From positions 134,001 to 198,000 of the forward strand of contig JADJXM010000007.1 in NCBI GenBank assembly GCA_016715865.1: a DNA stretch of 64,000 bases. The letters are read 5' to 3'. This DNA comes from Acidobacteriota bacterium (GTDB taxonomy: Bacteria; Acidobacteriota; Blastocatellia; RBC074). Positions 16,218 to 36,565 of the stretch are shown here, one piece after another (positions within the stretch are counted from its first letter, which is position 1; each line of letters begins with the position of its first letter). The notes under the pieces are model-generated. The model worked only from the letters and a program-made list of their open reading frames with translations. It was not told where the DNA came from and searched no databases. Made by a program: the position numbers and the translations under genes.

Positions 16218-16517
16218 ATGCGTCCCAAATGGTTATCCAGAATCATAGATTACATACGCGGAAGGGACCCGGTGGCGGAATATCTTGCCTGGCTCAGCAG
16301 TTACGGGCGCGTCACCGAAGGGCGAATTCTTGACTCTCAACAGGACGATACCGGAACGACGACCGTCTATTACCGGTATAAAATAGCCAATGTCGATTAC
16401 GAGACGTCACAGAAATTGAAGCCGGAGCAACTTGGCAACGGTCAGGTCTATACTCCCGGCTCAAGCGTGATGGTTCGTTTCGATCCAAGAAATCCCGGCA
16501 GCTCGATCCTTCCCTGA
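16218..16517 (+). CDS. Small DUF3592-like protein
   Basis: This protein of about 99 residues has the DUF3592 pattern: GRVTEGRILDSQQDD near the start, YYRYKIANVDYETSQ in the middle and VYTPGSSVMVRFDPRNP at the end. The family function is unknown. The ATG at 16218 is preferred; a TTG at 16164 would lie in the terminator stem. It stops two bases before the biotin carboxylase start, so the two are probably co-transcribed. Confidence 0.7.
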   Translation: MRPKWLSRIIDYIRGRDPVAEYLAWLSSYGRVTEGRILDSQQDDTGTTTVYYRYKIANVDYETSQKLKPEQLGNGQVYTPGSSVMVRFDPRNPGSSILP

Positions 16518-16519
16518 TC

Positions 16520-18430
<1,911 letters not shown>

Positions 18431-18928
18431 ATGAAACTCGACATTGAAATCGGCGGAAAAATATACGCGGCGGAGTTCGCGGCCGGAAACGGCATGGCCC
18501 GGATCGCGATCGACGGGAAGATCCACGAAGCGGCGATCAGCGAACCCGAGCCGGGGATCTTCGTGGTGCTCATTAATGAACGCGTGTACAGCTGCGTAAT
18601 CGATCAAACTCCCGCGGGCCGGACTGAAATTCATGTCAACCACGATCTCATACCGGTGAGCGTATTCGACAGAAAACGGTTCACCGGAGGCTCCGCCGGC
18701 GCCACCAGCCATGGTCGGGCCAGCCTGACCGCACCAATGCCCGGCAAGGTTGTCCGCATCATGGTCAAGGTCGGCGATGCAGTAGCCGCCCACCAGGGGA
18801 TCATGGTCGTCGAAGCGATGAAGATGCAGAATGAAGTCCAATCACCGAAGGACGGGACAATGACCGAGATTCGTGTGTCGGAAGGACAAACAGTCAATGC
18901 GGGTGAGGTGCTGGCGGTGATCGATTGA
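18431..18928 (+). CDS. Biotin carboxyl carrier protein (acyl-CoA carboxylase type)
   Basis: This 165-residue protein carries the biotinyl domain at residues ~95-165, with the canonical EAMKM motif (biotin-lysine near 132) and the closing GQTVNAGEVLAVID. The N-terminal ~85 residues (KLDIEIGGKIYAAEF, VNHDLIPVSVF) are beta-rich, like the segment before the biotin domain in fused propionyl- or methylcrotonyl-CoA carboxylase alpha chains. Together with the 503-residue carboxylase it gives ~668 residues, the usual size of such a fused chain. The ATG lies four bases after the right arm of repeat C1, and there is no Shine-Dalgarno. Confidence 0.88.
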   Translation: MKLDIEIGGKIYAAEFAAGNGMARIAIDGKIHEAAISEPEPGIFVVLINERVYSCVIDQTPAGRTEIHVNHDLIPVSVFDRKRFTGGSAGATSHGRASLTAPMPGKVVRIMVKVGDAVAAHQGIMVVEAMKMQNEVQSPKDGTMTEIRVSEGQTVNAGEVLAVID

Positions 18929-19082
18929 TCGTATCCTGCTTGAACTTTGCCGCCGGCTCTGCTACTTTCTACCTCTTCATACCATGTCCGGGGCCGTCCT
19001 GATGGAGCACCGGAATATGCTATTTTCCGTTTACGATTTTTAGATTAGAGATTCGAGATTTGGAGGCAAGGAAGAACCTGTA

Positions 19083-19352
19083 ATGGCGTTAGCAAAGGAA
19101 TCAAAAATAGGCATCATTGGCGAGTACAAGACCCATGCGACAGATACCGGGTCACCGGAAGTTCAGGTGGCGCTGCTCACGCGGCGTATCAATGAGCTGA
19201 CGGATCATTTCAGAACACATAACAAGGATAATCATTCCCGACGGGGCCTGTTGAAGCTGGTCAGCCAGCGTCGCAGTTTGCTCGATTATCTGAAAAAGCG
19301 TGATATAAATAGGTATCACGATCTGATCAACAGACTGGGTCTGCGTAAATAG
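19083..19352 (+). CDS. rpsO: 30S ribosomal protein S15
   Basis: This 89-residue protein matches S15 along its whole length, including TGSPEVQVALLTRRINELT, DNHSRRGLLKLVSQRRSLL and YHDLINRLGLRK. S15 binds the central domain of 16S rRNA early in small-subunit assembly. It is followed by pnp, the common bacterial order, although the gap here is 470 bases. A start with GGAGG upstream is at 19083. In other bacteria S15 represses its own translation; no such fold was identified here. Confidence 0.97.
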   Translation: MALAKESKIGIIGEYKTHATDTGSPEVQVALLTRRINELTDHFRTHNKDNHSRRGLLKLVSQRRSLLDYLKKRDINRYHDLINRLGLRK

Positions 19353-19365
19353 AGACTTTTATTGA

Positions 19366-19396
19366 GGCGGTGTCGAGACGTTCGACGCCGCTTTCG
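19366..19396 (+). terminator. Possible weak terminator after rpsO
   Basis: GCGGTGTCGA and TCGACGCCGC pair closely and are followed by TTTCGCTTGTT. The T-tract is poor, so this may instead be a 3' processing hairpin between rpsO and pnp. Confidence 0.4.
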
Positions 19397-21940
<2,544 letters not shown>

Positions 21941-21950
21941 ACGTCGCTAA

Positions 21951-22023
21951 TTGAATCGCAAAGGCCGCAAAGACGGCATTGGGCTTGAATCCCTTTGCTT
22001 CTCTGGCGGCCTTTGCGATTCAC
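21951..22023. repeat. Palindromic element B4 (CGCAAAG arms)
   Basis: TTGAATCGCAAAGGCCGCAAAG pairs with CTTCTCTGGCGGCCTTTGCG and ATTCA around a short centre. It lies directly after pnp. Confidence 0.87.
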
Positions 22024-22033
22024 ATATTTAATA

Positions 22034-22258
22034 GGTAACTGCTCAGGCCATTGTGGCATATCCTGGATGAAGAACTAATTTTCACGGGGTTGCGGGGTTT
22101 TTAGGGAGTTTAGGGTGGGGGGGCCAAAAAATAAATTTTTTTTTTTGTTTGGGGGGGGGGTTGGGGGGAGAGGGGGGGCCATCCCCCCGGGCCCCCCCCC
22201 CCCCCCCCCCTCAAAACTTGGGGAAATTCTTCTTCCCTCTATAGGCTGAGCAGTTACT
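22034..22258. repeat. Element H with homopolymer core, probably misassembled
   Basis: GTAACTGCTCAGGC at 22035-22048 and its inverse GCTGAGCAGTTAC at 22245-22257 enclose ~200 bases of G runs, T runs and a C run of more than 15. Such a core is unlike anything else in the window and may be basecalling or assembly noise over a strong GC hairpin. No gene is present between pnp and 22288. Confidence 0.55.
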
Positions 22259-22287
22259 TTAATAGGACCTTTTTTCACTTGATAGTT

Positions 22288-23379
<1,092 letters not shown>

Positions 23380-23386
23380 AATAAAC

Positions 23387-23420
23387 GATGGCAGGCAAAA
23401 TGCGCCTGCCATTGTTTTTT
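23387..23420 (+). terminator. Terminator of the beta-propeller gene
   Basis: ATGGCAGGC pairs with GCCTGCCAT and is followed by TGTTTTTT. It lies 8 bases past the stop. Confidence 0.9.
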
Positions 23421-23429
23421 GGACAGCAG

Positions 23430-23465
23430 ATCACCGGCAGCCCTGAAGGACTGCCGGTGATTTTT

Positions 23466-23468
<3 letters not shown>
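23430..23468. terminator. Second hairpin between convergent genes
   Basis: ATCACCGGCAG pairs with CTGCCGGTGAT, then seven T on the plus strand. It overlaps the stop codon of the convergent TonB receptor gene and acts as a back-up terminator for plus-strand transcription. On the minus strand it lacks a T-tract; there the 23387 hairpin, followed by TTTATTTT, may serve. Confidence 0.75.
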
Positions 23469-26708
<3,240 letters not shown>

Positions 26709-26981
26709 ATTGCTCCCCATTTCTTTTTGTAATCGCGAACTCCGGATATGGCAGGCTTCTCCTGCTTCAATCTGCCGGAATTTGCGATGATTACCTGGAA
26801 ATTACAGTTTTGCGGAAAGCGATTAGCATTTGCTGGAAATCCGAACCCGGCTTCTCCAGAGACGGATAACGGAACCAGTTTCCTGTCGATAAAAGAGAGC
26901 GCCCGCTCTCCTTAAACAGGAATACCTTCCACATTATTTGCACCAATGCACTGCTCTCATATGCGCAATTGACGTACCTCC
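26709..26981. other. Intergenic region upstream of the TonB receptor
   Basis: No gene is seen. A short perfect GAGAGCG..CGCTCTC hairpin occurs near 26897-26911. The receptor promoter is expected here. Confidence 0.45.
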
Positions 26982-27082
26982 GGGAGCACAGGCATCCTTG
27001 TCTGCTTTAACATGTGCAGAAGATCCAACGAAACCGGGTTTTAGTATTATCAGAATATGCCGGCAGGGATGCCTGCGCTCCC
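26982..27082. repeat. Palindromic element I
   Basis: GGGAGCACAGGCATCCTTGT at 26982-27001 and GCCGGCAGGGATGCCTGCGC at 27059-27078 are imperfect inverted arms around a ~50-base centre. Frames across it give repeat-type strings (RERRHPCRH), so a 94-codon frame here is not taken as a gene. Confidence 0.7.
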
Positions 27083-27210
27083 GAACCCAATACAATTTTT
27101 CGGATTTCCGTTTGTAGAAATCCTTAAAATTGTTCGTGGGATTTGAGGTGAGAGAACGAATCAGGGTTTGTGACTTATTTTTTCGAATCGAGGATAAAAT
27201 GTCTGGATCT

Positions 27211-28887
<1,677 letters not shown>

Positions 28888-28899
28888 AAGCTCTATTGT

Positions 28900-30042
28900 T
28901 TACGCGCGCTTGCGTATATCCGATTTCAAACCGCCGTTTCGGAGGTCGATGATCACTTCGGCGTTCGTCACCCGTTGAAATGTCTCGAACGCTGCCTGTT
29001 CGATCGCCAGTATCAGGCCCGAATGGAGCCCGCGCGCTCCGGTGCCTCGCTTTACGCTGCGGTCAATGATGTGATTGATGGCGTCGTCGGTGACAGTCAA
29101 TTGCAGCCCCTCGATTTTGAACTCGCGAATGAATTGCGGCAGCACATTATCGATCAGGATACTGCGCAATGTATCGAATCCGAGCGGTTTGAAGCGCACG
29201 ATGCGCGAAAACCGGCCCATCAATTCAGGTAGAAAACCGTAGCGCTGGAAGACTTCAATCTCTTCCAAAACCGGCGCCTGCTGATCTGGTTGTTCATCGC
29301 CTCCTTTAAATCCGATGCTCCTCGCACTCGTCCTGAGCAACTCGTCCATGCCCGAAAAGGTGCCGCAGGCGATGAATGGAATATCACGTGTCGAAAGCGG
29401 GGCCCGCTGTCCATAGGCCGAGTAGCCGTAATCCATCGGGATCATGCAATCGGTTCCTTCGATGATCTTGAGCAACTCGCGCTGAACACCGTATCCCGAA
29501 ACATCCTTGGTCGTCCCCTCGCCTGCAAACCTCGAATTGCTGGTGGAGGACGCCAGCTTGTCGAATTCGTCCAGGCAGACGATCCCGCACGAGGCCATCA
29601 TCAGATTGCCTTCGGCGGCATAGACCAGCCGCGTCAGAATCGTGTTCACATCGTCGCCGATATATCCGCTTTCAGTGAAGCTGGTCACATCGACGATGAC
29701 CGTCGGCAGGTGGAAGACCTGTTGAAAGAGCATCTCGACCAGAAATGTCTTGCCGCATCCGGTCGGACCGACCAGCAGCGTGTTCTGCTTCGGAGAGACC
29801 TGCCGGCGATTCTCGCTCTGCAAGTGCAGCCGCTTGAGCCGTCGAACATGGCGATAGGCCATCAGAGCCAGCGCCCGGCGCGGTTCCTCCTGCCCTTTGT
29901 AGCCCAGTTGTTCAAGCTTATCGGCAAGTTCAGGTGGCGGCATCAGAGGCAAACCCCGAATGAAATCACGAAAGCCGTCGCGATCGCGATCTGTCGGTTC
30001 ATCAAACTCCTCTGGCGGCTCATCATCGTCCGGATAATACAT
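28900..30042 (-). CDS. ClpX-like AAA+ ATPase
   Basis: This 380-residue protein has an acidic N-terminus (YYPDDDEPPEEFDEPTDRDR) in place of the ClpX zinc domain. The AAA+ module follows: Walker A VGPTGCGKT near 118, Walker B IVCLDEFDKL, an arginine region ELMGRFSRIV, and a C-terminal helical domain with GTGARGL. ClpX unfolds proteins for ClpP or for remodelling, but here the gene lies inside a redox operon and away from clpP, so a dedicated unfoldase or assembly role is inferred. The start at 30042 is chosen for its GGAGC ribosome site; a longer frame would extend into repeat D1. Confidence 0.88.
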   Translation of the reverse strand: MYYPDDDEPPEEFDEPTDRDRDGFRDFIRGLPLMPPPELADKLEQLGYKGQEEPRRALALMAYRHVRRLKRLHLQSENRRQVSPKQNTLLVGPTGCGKTFLVEMLFQQVFHLPTVIVDVTSFTESGYIGDDVNTILTRLVYAAEGNLMMASCGIVCLDEFDKLASSTSNSRFAGEGTTKDVSGYGVQRELLKIIEGTDCMIPMDYGYSAYGQRAPLSTRDIPFIACGTFSGMDELLRTSARSIGFKGGDEQPDQQAPVLEEIEVFQRYGFLPELMGRFSRIVRFKPLGFDTLRSILIDNVLPQFIREFKIEGLQLTVTDDAINHIIDRSVKRGTGARGLHSGLILAIEQAAFETFQRVTNAEVIIDLRNGGLKSDIRKRA

Positions 30043-30057
30043 AGCTGCTCCATGAAA

Positions 30058-30205
30058 TAGTTTCCAGTTGTGACTGCTCAGCCACTGACGGCGAATATGG
30101 AGTGCGCAGTTACTTCCAGTTTCCAGTATTAAAAATCGGAGATCAAGCGGTAATCTATTAATCGGTTGACTCTGGAAACTGGAAACTATTCCCACTGGAA
30201 ACTAT
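30058..30205. repeat. Palindromic element D1 (CTGGAAA arms)
   Basis: TAGTTTCCAGTTGTGACTGC on one side and ACTCTGGAAACTGGAAACTA on the other form the arms. A second TTCCAGTTTCCAG lies inside. The element contains a fragment of family E (GGCGAATATGGAGTGCG at ~30091). Its TAGTTTCC end provides the TAG stop of the cytochrome gene at 30202-30204. Confidence 0.8.
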
Positions 30206-31659
30206 CTTCCCCCATACAAACGCTCATCGCGCCTGAGGCTGGCGCGCAGTTCCTTTTCCTCTCCGTGCTGTGAATGGCAGGAGACGCAGAGCGGCGCCTT
30301 TGCCGCCGTGGTACCAAGAGCCGGCGTTTCGTTTACAGACCCGGTCCCGCCATGGCAATTGGCGCAGGACTGCCTGACTCCCTGTCTGACGGCATCGCCG
30401 ACGAAACCGACGACGTGACAGTCCGTGCAGTTGGTTCTTCCCTGCTGTCGCCCGCCCGCGTGAACAAGGTGAAACTGAGCTTTGAGGTTGAACTGAGAAG
30501 TCGTTCCCGGCAGATCCTTGCGCTCCCATTCCGCCTGCTCGATCCCGCTCCATCTCCAGCGACCGTCGGTCACGGGATATCCGAACGAACCTCCGTGCGG
30601 CGTGCGTAGGATTTTGCCGGAGAGCGGCGAGCGGTAACCGCTGCCGTCGCTATGACAGTTTCTGCAAGACGCATTTGCAACCAGGGCGGGCTCGAAGCTC
30701 CGCCCCTTATGCTCGCTGTGACATGAAACGCAGGTCAACCCTGATTTTGTGTGTTTGTCTGAGACCTCCGAATGAAAGGCCTGTGTGGAGTGGCACGATG
30801 CGCAACTCTGATTCATCGATCCCTTAAGCGCATGACATGTCGTGCATGATCCCGCATTGGCCTGCTTCGCCATCGCCGGCGCGATCGCCAGATCGGATCG
30901 AGCATGGGCCGTCGACAATGCGCCCGGGGAATAGGCATCCTTGAAGAAGAAGAGCGCGGCGATCGACAATAGCGCAACAATGATGACACCCCAGCTGAAA
31001 AGGCTTCGAGACCAGGGCGACTGCAGATCCCGTGTCGGTGACCAGTTGAACTGGGCTTTGCCGAGCCTCAGACGACTCTTTGGTTTGAGCGGCGATTCGG
31101 TCGCCAGTTTCCCGGCCTCGCGTTTGCGCTTCGCCCAGAAGACCTTCAATGCCCGATCGTCTCCGGCTGTCAATCCTCCCGAGAGCATGCCGGTACCGGC
31201 AAGGCGGCGCGTCCCCCCGGGTGTCGATTTCGTTCGCTGCAACAGCGCAAGCAGATTTGGATCAAGGCGGGTCGTCTTCCCCTCCCCGGGCTGAGACGGC
31301 AATGCCCCCGTTGAGATCGCCTCGACCGGCAGCGGATTGACGCTCATCTCGATCGATATCTGAATTCCGTTCTGGATATATTGCGGATAGAGGAAATAAG
31401 GACCTATCTGAATGAGATCGCCATCAGCCAGCGGAGTCTTGTCGATCTGCTCTCCATTGAGCAATGTCCCGTTGGCCTCGGACAGATTGAAGATCCAGTA
31501 ATCGCCCTTGAGTTCCTTGATGCCTGCATGCGTTCGCGAAACGGTCGGATGATTGAGCGTCAGATCGTTTCCTGTCAGACGCCCGATCGTCAGTCCTTCG
31601 CTCTCGATCTCGACCGGATCGATATTGATGTCCTTGCGAATGATCAGGAATTTGCTCAT
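30202..31659 (-). CDS. FHA-domain membrane protein with seven-heme c-type cytochrome
   Basis: This 485-residue protein starts with a cytoplasmic forkhead-associated domain (residues ~5-95, GLTIGRLTGNDLTLNHPTVS, SRTHAGI) that binds phosphothreonine. A basic linker and one membrane segment (WGVIIVALLSIAALFFF, ~223-239) follow, then a periplasmic part with seven CxxCH heme sites (CTTCH, CASCH, CVSCH, CRNCH, CTDCH, CANCH, CVSCH). It is thus a phospho-sensing multiheme electron carrier. It lies eight bases after the Fe-S/cNMP protein gene and is co-transcribed with it. The final TAG is formed by repeat D1. Fusion of FHA to multiheme cytochrome suggests kinase-dependent control of electron flow, which is an inference. 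Confidence 0.9.
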   Translation of the reverse strand: MSKFLIIRKDINIDPVEIESEGLTIGRLTGNDLTLNHPTVSRTHAGIKELKGDYWIFNLSEANGTLLNGEQIDKTPLADGDLIQIGPYFLYPQYIQNGIQISIEMSVNPLPVEAISTGALPSQPGEGKTTRLDPNLLALLQRTKSTPGGTRRLAGTGMLSGGLTAGDDRALKVFWAKRKREAGKLATESPLKPKSRLRLGKAQFNWSPTRDLQSPWSRSLFSWGVIIVALLSIAALFFFKDAYSPGALSTAHARSDLAIAPAMAKQANAGSCTTCHALKGSMNQSCASCHSTQAFHSEVSDKHTKSGLTCVSCHSEHKGRSFEPALVANASCRNCHSDGSGYRSPLSGKILRTPHGGSFGYPVTDGRWRWSGIEQAEWERKDLPGTTSQFNLKAQFHLVHAGGRQQGRTNCTDCHVVGFVGDAVRQGVRQSCANCHGGTGSVNETPALGTTAAKAPLCVSCHSQHGEEKELRASLRRDERLYGGR

Positions 31660-31667
31660 AACCCTGG

Positions 31668-34154
<2,487 letters not shown>

Positions 34155-34319
34155 ATGGTCCTACGGTTACGCGAGGTTCTCTGTCGATGATGCGGGACAT
34201 TCTTTCTGACAGGATGCCATTATTAAAAGCCATGTCGATTTAAGTCAATAAATTATTCGTCCCTGAATTGAAAATTTAGCTTTACCGCAAAACATTATGG
34301 CAGTAATCGTCTCGAAAAC
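34155..34319. other. Intergenic region upstream of the redox operon
   Basis: AT-rich DNA that should hold the promoter of the minus-strand redox operon. No specific binding site was recognised. Confidence 0.4.
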
Positions 34320-34430
34320 ATGGGCGAATATGGAATGCGGCGGCCCGGCGCCGCTTTGTTATTACTTTCAGAGATTTGCAAAATGGGATACCTAAGCGGC
34401 GCCGGGCCGCCGCACTCCATATTCGCCCAT
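34320..34430. repeat. Long hairpin element E1
   Basis: A ~37-bp nearly perfect stem is formed by ATGGGCGAATATGGAATGCG plus the GC block to 34356, against 34394-34430. The loop is ~35 bases. E2 at 49861-49956 has the same arms. The reading frames in the arms give only repeat-type strings. Confidence 0.9.
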
Positions 34431-34521
34431 TCGTTTGCGAAGTTGCTGGAATATTATCGCCTTGAAACGGCATTATACAGATGTGCACCACTGGTGATTA
34501 CTCAAACTCAAAGGGGAGATA

Positions 34522-35136
34522 ATGAGAAAAAATAGACAGTTATGGTTTACCGGCCTTCTGATGCTGGCTATCCTGCCGTTATACCTTCAGTTCGAGGTTG
34601 CGGGACAAGTCAAACCAGGGCCGAAGGATGGGGCGAACCTGGCGCCGGCCGATCTGAATCGCGTCAAACAAGGAGCCGAAGCGCCCGATTTCACGCTCGA
34701 AAATCATGACGGTAAAACTGTCACACTCTCGGATTACAGAGGGAAAAAACATGTCGTGCTGGTCTTTTACAGAGGATACTGGTGACCATACTGCGCCACT
34801 CAGCTGGGTCAGCTGAAATCGCTCCTCAATCAGGAATACAGGGACAAGGTCGAGATTCTTGCCGTCAGCGTCGATCCACATGACAAGGCAAAAATAATGC
34901 TCGACAAGATCGCGAAAGCAAAAGGCGACAATTTCCCAATGCTTTCAGATCCCGATCATCGCGTCATCGACCGGTACGGGTTGTTGAATGAGGGCGCTCG
35001 AAATCCGATTCCGCATCCGGCGACCTACGTCATAGATCGCCGTGGAATCGTCCGCTGGAAGTTCGTCGAAGTCGATTACAAGCTGCGTCCTTCGAACGAG
35101 GACGTCATGAAAGAGATAAGAAAGATCGAAAATTAA
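34522..35136 (+). CDS. Exported peroxiredoxin with in-frame UGA at the catalytic position (probable selenoprotein)
   Basis: The frame continues unbroken through a TGA at 34783-34785, giving 204 residues with position 88 read as selenocysteine. The surrounding text VLVFYRGYW-U-PYCATQL is the AhpC/TSA peroxiredoxin motif in which U replaces the peroxidatic Cys; the second Cys of the usual pair is at 91. N-terminal residues ~1-28 are a signal peptide. The C-terminal half (VSVDPHDKAK, HPATYVIDRRGIVRWKFVEV) is normal for the family. Fourteen bases after the TGA, TCAGCT/AGCTGA pair around GGGTC, fitting a bacterial SECIS hairpin. A GGGGAG site precedes the ATG. The enzyme reduces peroxides. The alternative is a pseudogene with a Cys-to-stop change. 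No sel genes are in the window. Confidence 0.85.
34800..34816 (+). promoter_or_regulatory. Candidate bacterial SECIS element
   Basis: A six-base-pair stem (TCAGCT with AGCTGA) carries a five-base loop that starts with G. The loop starts 20 bases after the TGA, within the usual distance for bacterial SECIS hairpins that recruit SelB. Confidence 0.6.
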
Positions 35137-35137
35137 T

Positions 35138-36565
35138 TCACCGGCTGACGAAGAGGTCGCGGTTGAAGCCCCGCGCGTCTCCGATGGCGGCGAAATGGAA
35201 GTTCTTTAGGTAAGCGCGGCAGACACGCTGGATATCTTCGGGCGCTACACGATCGACCTCCGAGATCCATGTCTGCAGGCGATCCCATCCGCCGCCGAGC
35301 AGCTCATACTCAGCCAGGCGGGAAGCCTGAGCGTCGTTCGTCTCGAGTTTGGTGTAATACTGCGTGAGAAATCCGCTGACGATCGCCTTCAACGGACGTT
35401 CGAGAATGATCTGTCGCTGCAGGAAATCGATCTGATCGAACATGACCCTGATCGTTTCATTCGGCTTCGGCGTAGTGACCGAGATATAGGCGGAGTTTGC
35501 GTCATTTGACAGAAGCGTAGCGTCGGCGCCGTAGCTCAGATTTCGCTTGACGCGAACCTCCTGGAAAAAGAGCTGCTGCAGGATGTTCATGGCGACAGAG
35601 AAAGCCGGGTAATCAGGATGATTGAGCGGTGGAGCGGCGAAGGTTCCGCGAATGTAATTTGTCGCCACCGACTTCTCGACCATCTCGAATTCCGGTTGAT
35701 TCGATTGCGAGAATGAGGGCATCGTTTCGGATTTGTAGTCCCCCTTCGTCAGTTTACCGAAACTTGATTCGACTTTGCGTTTGACGTCGGCCAGAACCAC
35801 ATTACCGACTACGACGACGAGCATCCTGCCCGTCGAGAGGATCTTCGTGTGGTGAGCTTTGAGATCGGCGGCCGTCAGCCCGCTCATCGACTCGACGGTC
35901 CCGGCCGGCGAATTGATGTATGGATGAGCCTTGTAAAGCAGCTTGTTGCTCAACAACGCGACGTATGAATCCGGGCTGTCGTTCTGCTGGCGTAATCCAT
36001 TGACGATCTGATCGCGCACGAGCGCAACCTCTTTTTCATCGAAGACCGGATTGAGTACGACATCGACCAGCAGTTGCCACGAACGGTCGAAGTTCGAGCG
36101 CACGCAACGCATGGCGAGAACGCTGTAATCGTAGCCTCCGGCGGAATCGAGGACCGTCCCCATGCTGGCCAGCTCGCGATTTATCTGACCTTTCGAGATG
36201 TTTTTCGTTCCCTGCTGCGCCGCTTCGAAGAGCAGCGTTTCGATGCCGGCATTCTTTTCGCTGATGTTGCGTGATCCGCCACGAAAGTAGATCTGAACCG
36301 CCACGACATCGTTCCCCTGAACCTGGCGATGCACCGTCTTGAGGCCGTTCGGCGTCACGAATTCTGAAGTGGCGCCATCCTCCCGAGGGACCGCGAGCTT
36401 CTGCTGTTTCTCGACGCGGGCGGGTTTCGGCACTTCGGCGCGCGTTGTAGCGCGGCTGCCGGCCTGAGCCATGCCATCCGTATTCAATCCGCAAAGCAGA
36501 ATCAGAAACGCCAGGGCGCTGCTCAGGAGTCCATTTTTATATGATTCGGATCGATGGGTCTTCAT
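35138..36565 (-). CDS. M16 peptidase-like subunit lacking the zinc motif
   Basis: This 475-residue exported protein has a signal peptide (~1-33) and the fold of the M16 peptidase family (VRDQIVNGLRQQNDSPDSYV; C-terminal half ~230-470). The HxxEH zinc motif is replaced (GIETLLFEAAQQGT), so it should be the non-catalytic partner. Its start overlaps the stop of the catalytic subunit gene by four bases (ATGA), so the two are translationally coupled. Paired active/inactive M16B subunits form a heterodimeric clamshell. The gene ends one base from the convergent peroxiredoxin gene. Confidence 0.85.
   Translation of the reverse strand: MKTHRSESYKNGLLSSALAFLILLCGLNTDGMAQAGSRATTRAEVPKPARVEKQQKLAVPREDGATSEFVTPNGLKTVHRQVQGNDVVAVQIYFRGGSRNISEKNAGIETLLFEAAQQGTKNISKGQINRELASMGTVLDSAGGYDYSVLAMRCVRSNFDRSWQLLVDVVLNPVFDEKEVALVRDQIVNGLRQQNDSPDSYVALLSNKLLYKAHPYINSPAGTVESMSGLTAADLKAHHTKILSTGRMLVVVVGNVVLADVKRKVESSFGKLTKGDYKSETMPSFSQSNQPEFEMVEKSVATNYIRGTFAAPPLNHPDYPAFSVAMNILQQLFFQEVRVKRNLSYGADATLLSNDANSAYISVTTPKPNETIRVMFDQIDFLQRQIILERPLKAIVSGFLTQYYTKLETNDAQASRLAEYELLGGGWDRLQTWISEVDRVAPEDIQRVCRAYLKNFHFAAIGDARGFNRDLFVSR

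Noticed and set aside
34320..34535. 71-codon frame upstream of the peroxiredoxin
   Set aside because: It lies in hairpin E1 and ends inside the peroxiredoxin start; typical repeat translation.
34783..34785. Peroxiredoxin read as two broken halves (pseudogene)
   Set aside because: The single TGA falls exactly on the catalytic Cys position with a SECIS-like hairpin after it and no other damage, so selenocysteine is more likely.
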